From NCBI GenBank assembly GCA_049289035.1, contig JBAQIV010000018.1, forward strand, positions 1-20,699: 20,699 nucleotides of DNA, written 5' to 3'. Positions 20,507 to 20,699 of the stretch are shown piece by piece. Position 1 is the stretch's first letter. The number at the start of each line of letters is the position of its first letter. The stretch comes from JAPUDQ01 sp049289035 (GTDB lineage Bacteria; Patescibacteriota; Saccharimonadia; Saccharimonadales; Saccharimonadaceae). The translations under genes were made by a program, and so were the position numbers. Under the pieces are notes generated by a model. The model searched no databases and was not told the origin of the DNA. It saw nothing but the letters and a program-made list of their open reading frames with translations.

Positions 20507-20699
20507 TTACGCGCCAATTTTGTCTTTTCGGTGACTGCGGCCAGCATTCATCTCGACATACTCGATGATCTTGGTCGCAACATCACGCCCCGTAACGAGT
20601 TCGGGCGTTTTGATACTGGCACTTGAATTCACTTCGAGTACGAGCGGCCCACGGTCACTGCGCATCATATCGACGCCACACATCGACAGACCCATAGCT
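20507..20699 (-). CDS. RimK-family ATP-grasp ligase, C-terminal end (truncated by the window)
   Basis: About 64 C-terminal residues are visible and the frame stays open to the window edge, so the gene begins beyond it. GLSMCGVDMMRSDRGPLVLEVNSSASI is the end of an ATP-grasp domain of the RimK/alpha-L-glutamate ligase type: GVD(M/L)xxSxxGPxVLEVN carries the metal-binding Glu and Asn. A final helix follows (GRDVATKIIEYVEMNA) and a basic tail. RimK relatives add amino acids, mostly glutamate, to proteins or small molecules; which substrate applies here cannot be told. Usual family members have PG after EVNSS, while this one has AS. Confidence 0.82.
   Translation of the reverse strand, partial: AMGLSMCGVDMMRSDRGPLVLEVNSSASIKTPELVTGRDVATKIIEYVEMNAGRSHRKDKIGA

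Noticed and set aside
1..20699. Alternative genetic code (UGA as glycine) as in SR1/Gracilibacteria
   Set aside because: UGA is the stop in several tightly overlapping ATGA junctions (2153, 6913, 7485, 8069), so the standard bacterial code applies.
1..20699. CRISPR array, IS element or prophage
   Set aside because: No regularly spaced repeats with unique spacers, no transposase, integrase or phage structural gene was found. The only tandem repeats are the short heptamers in recX.

Overview
The window reads as a chromosomal segment of a reduced-genome Patescibacterium, most likely Candidatus Saccharibacteria (TM7). Supporting signs are a complete type IV pilus (T4P) block, a ComEC with no nuclease domain, lamin-tail surface proteins, small single-domain proteins and very tight gene packing. 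UGA acts as an ordinary stop at several ATGA overlaps, which argues against the recoded SR1/Gracilibacteria. The lineage call is an inference from gene content; no marker search was possible.

Region 1 (bases 3-8970, + strand) is the T4P block: end of the PilB ATPase, the PilC platform protein, two pseudopilins, a PilW-like minor pilin, and a large PilX-like minor pilin carrying a seven-bladed RCC1 propeller. A major pilin follows with its own strong promoter, SD and terminator. Then come pilM-pilN-pilO, a small PilP-position protein and a PRC-barrel protein. The genes fit one envelope machine: ATPase and PilC polymerise pilin, PilM/N/O align it, and the minor pilins form the tip.

Region 2 (8967-17541, mostly - strand) holds recombination genes: recA-recX, ruvC, ruvA, ruvB and yebC. 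Interspersed are a PH-domain membrane protein, a 7-TM protein and a secreted lamin-tail protein with Cys repeats. One extra pilin (10925) sits on the + strand beside recA.

Region 3 (17542-20699, - strand) holds a 123-bp cruciform-like element, comEC, a small HAD-like protein, tRNA-Lys, a structured RNA that reuses the 5' half of that tRNA, a small membrane protein and the end of a RimK-like ATP-grasp ligase. Pilus, ComEC and RecA/Ruv together suggest DNA uptake followed by recombination.

The strongest non-gene signal is that many genes begin 6-8 nt after a TATAAT-like -10 box and lack an SD, which implies widespread leaderless mRNAs. Other points of interest are heptamer repeats inside recX that could switch its frame, the tRNA-Lys-derived hairpin RNA, and a 7-codon leader ORF before a pilin operon. 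No CRISPR array, transposase or rRNA was seen.
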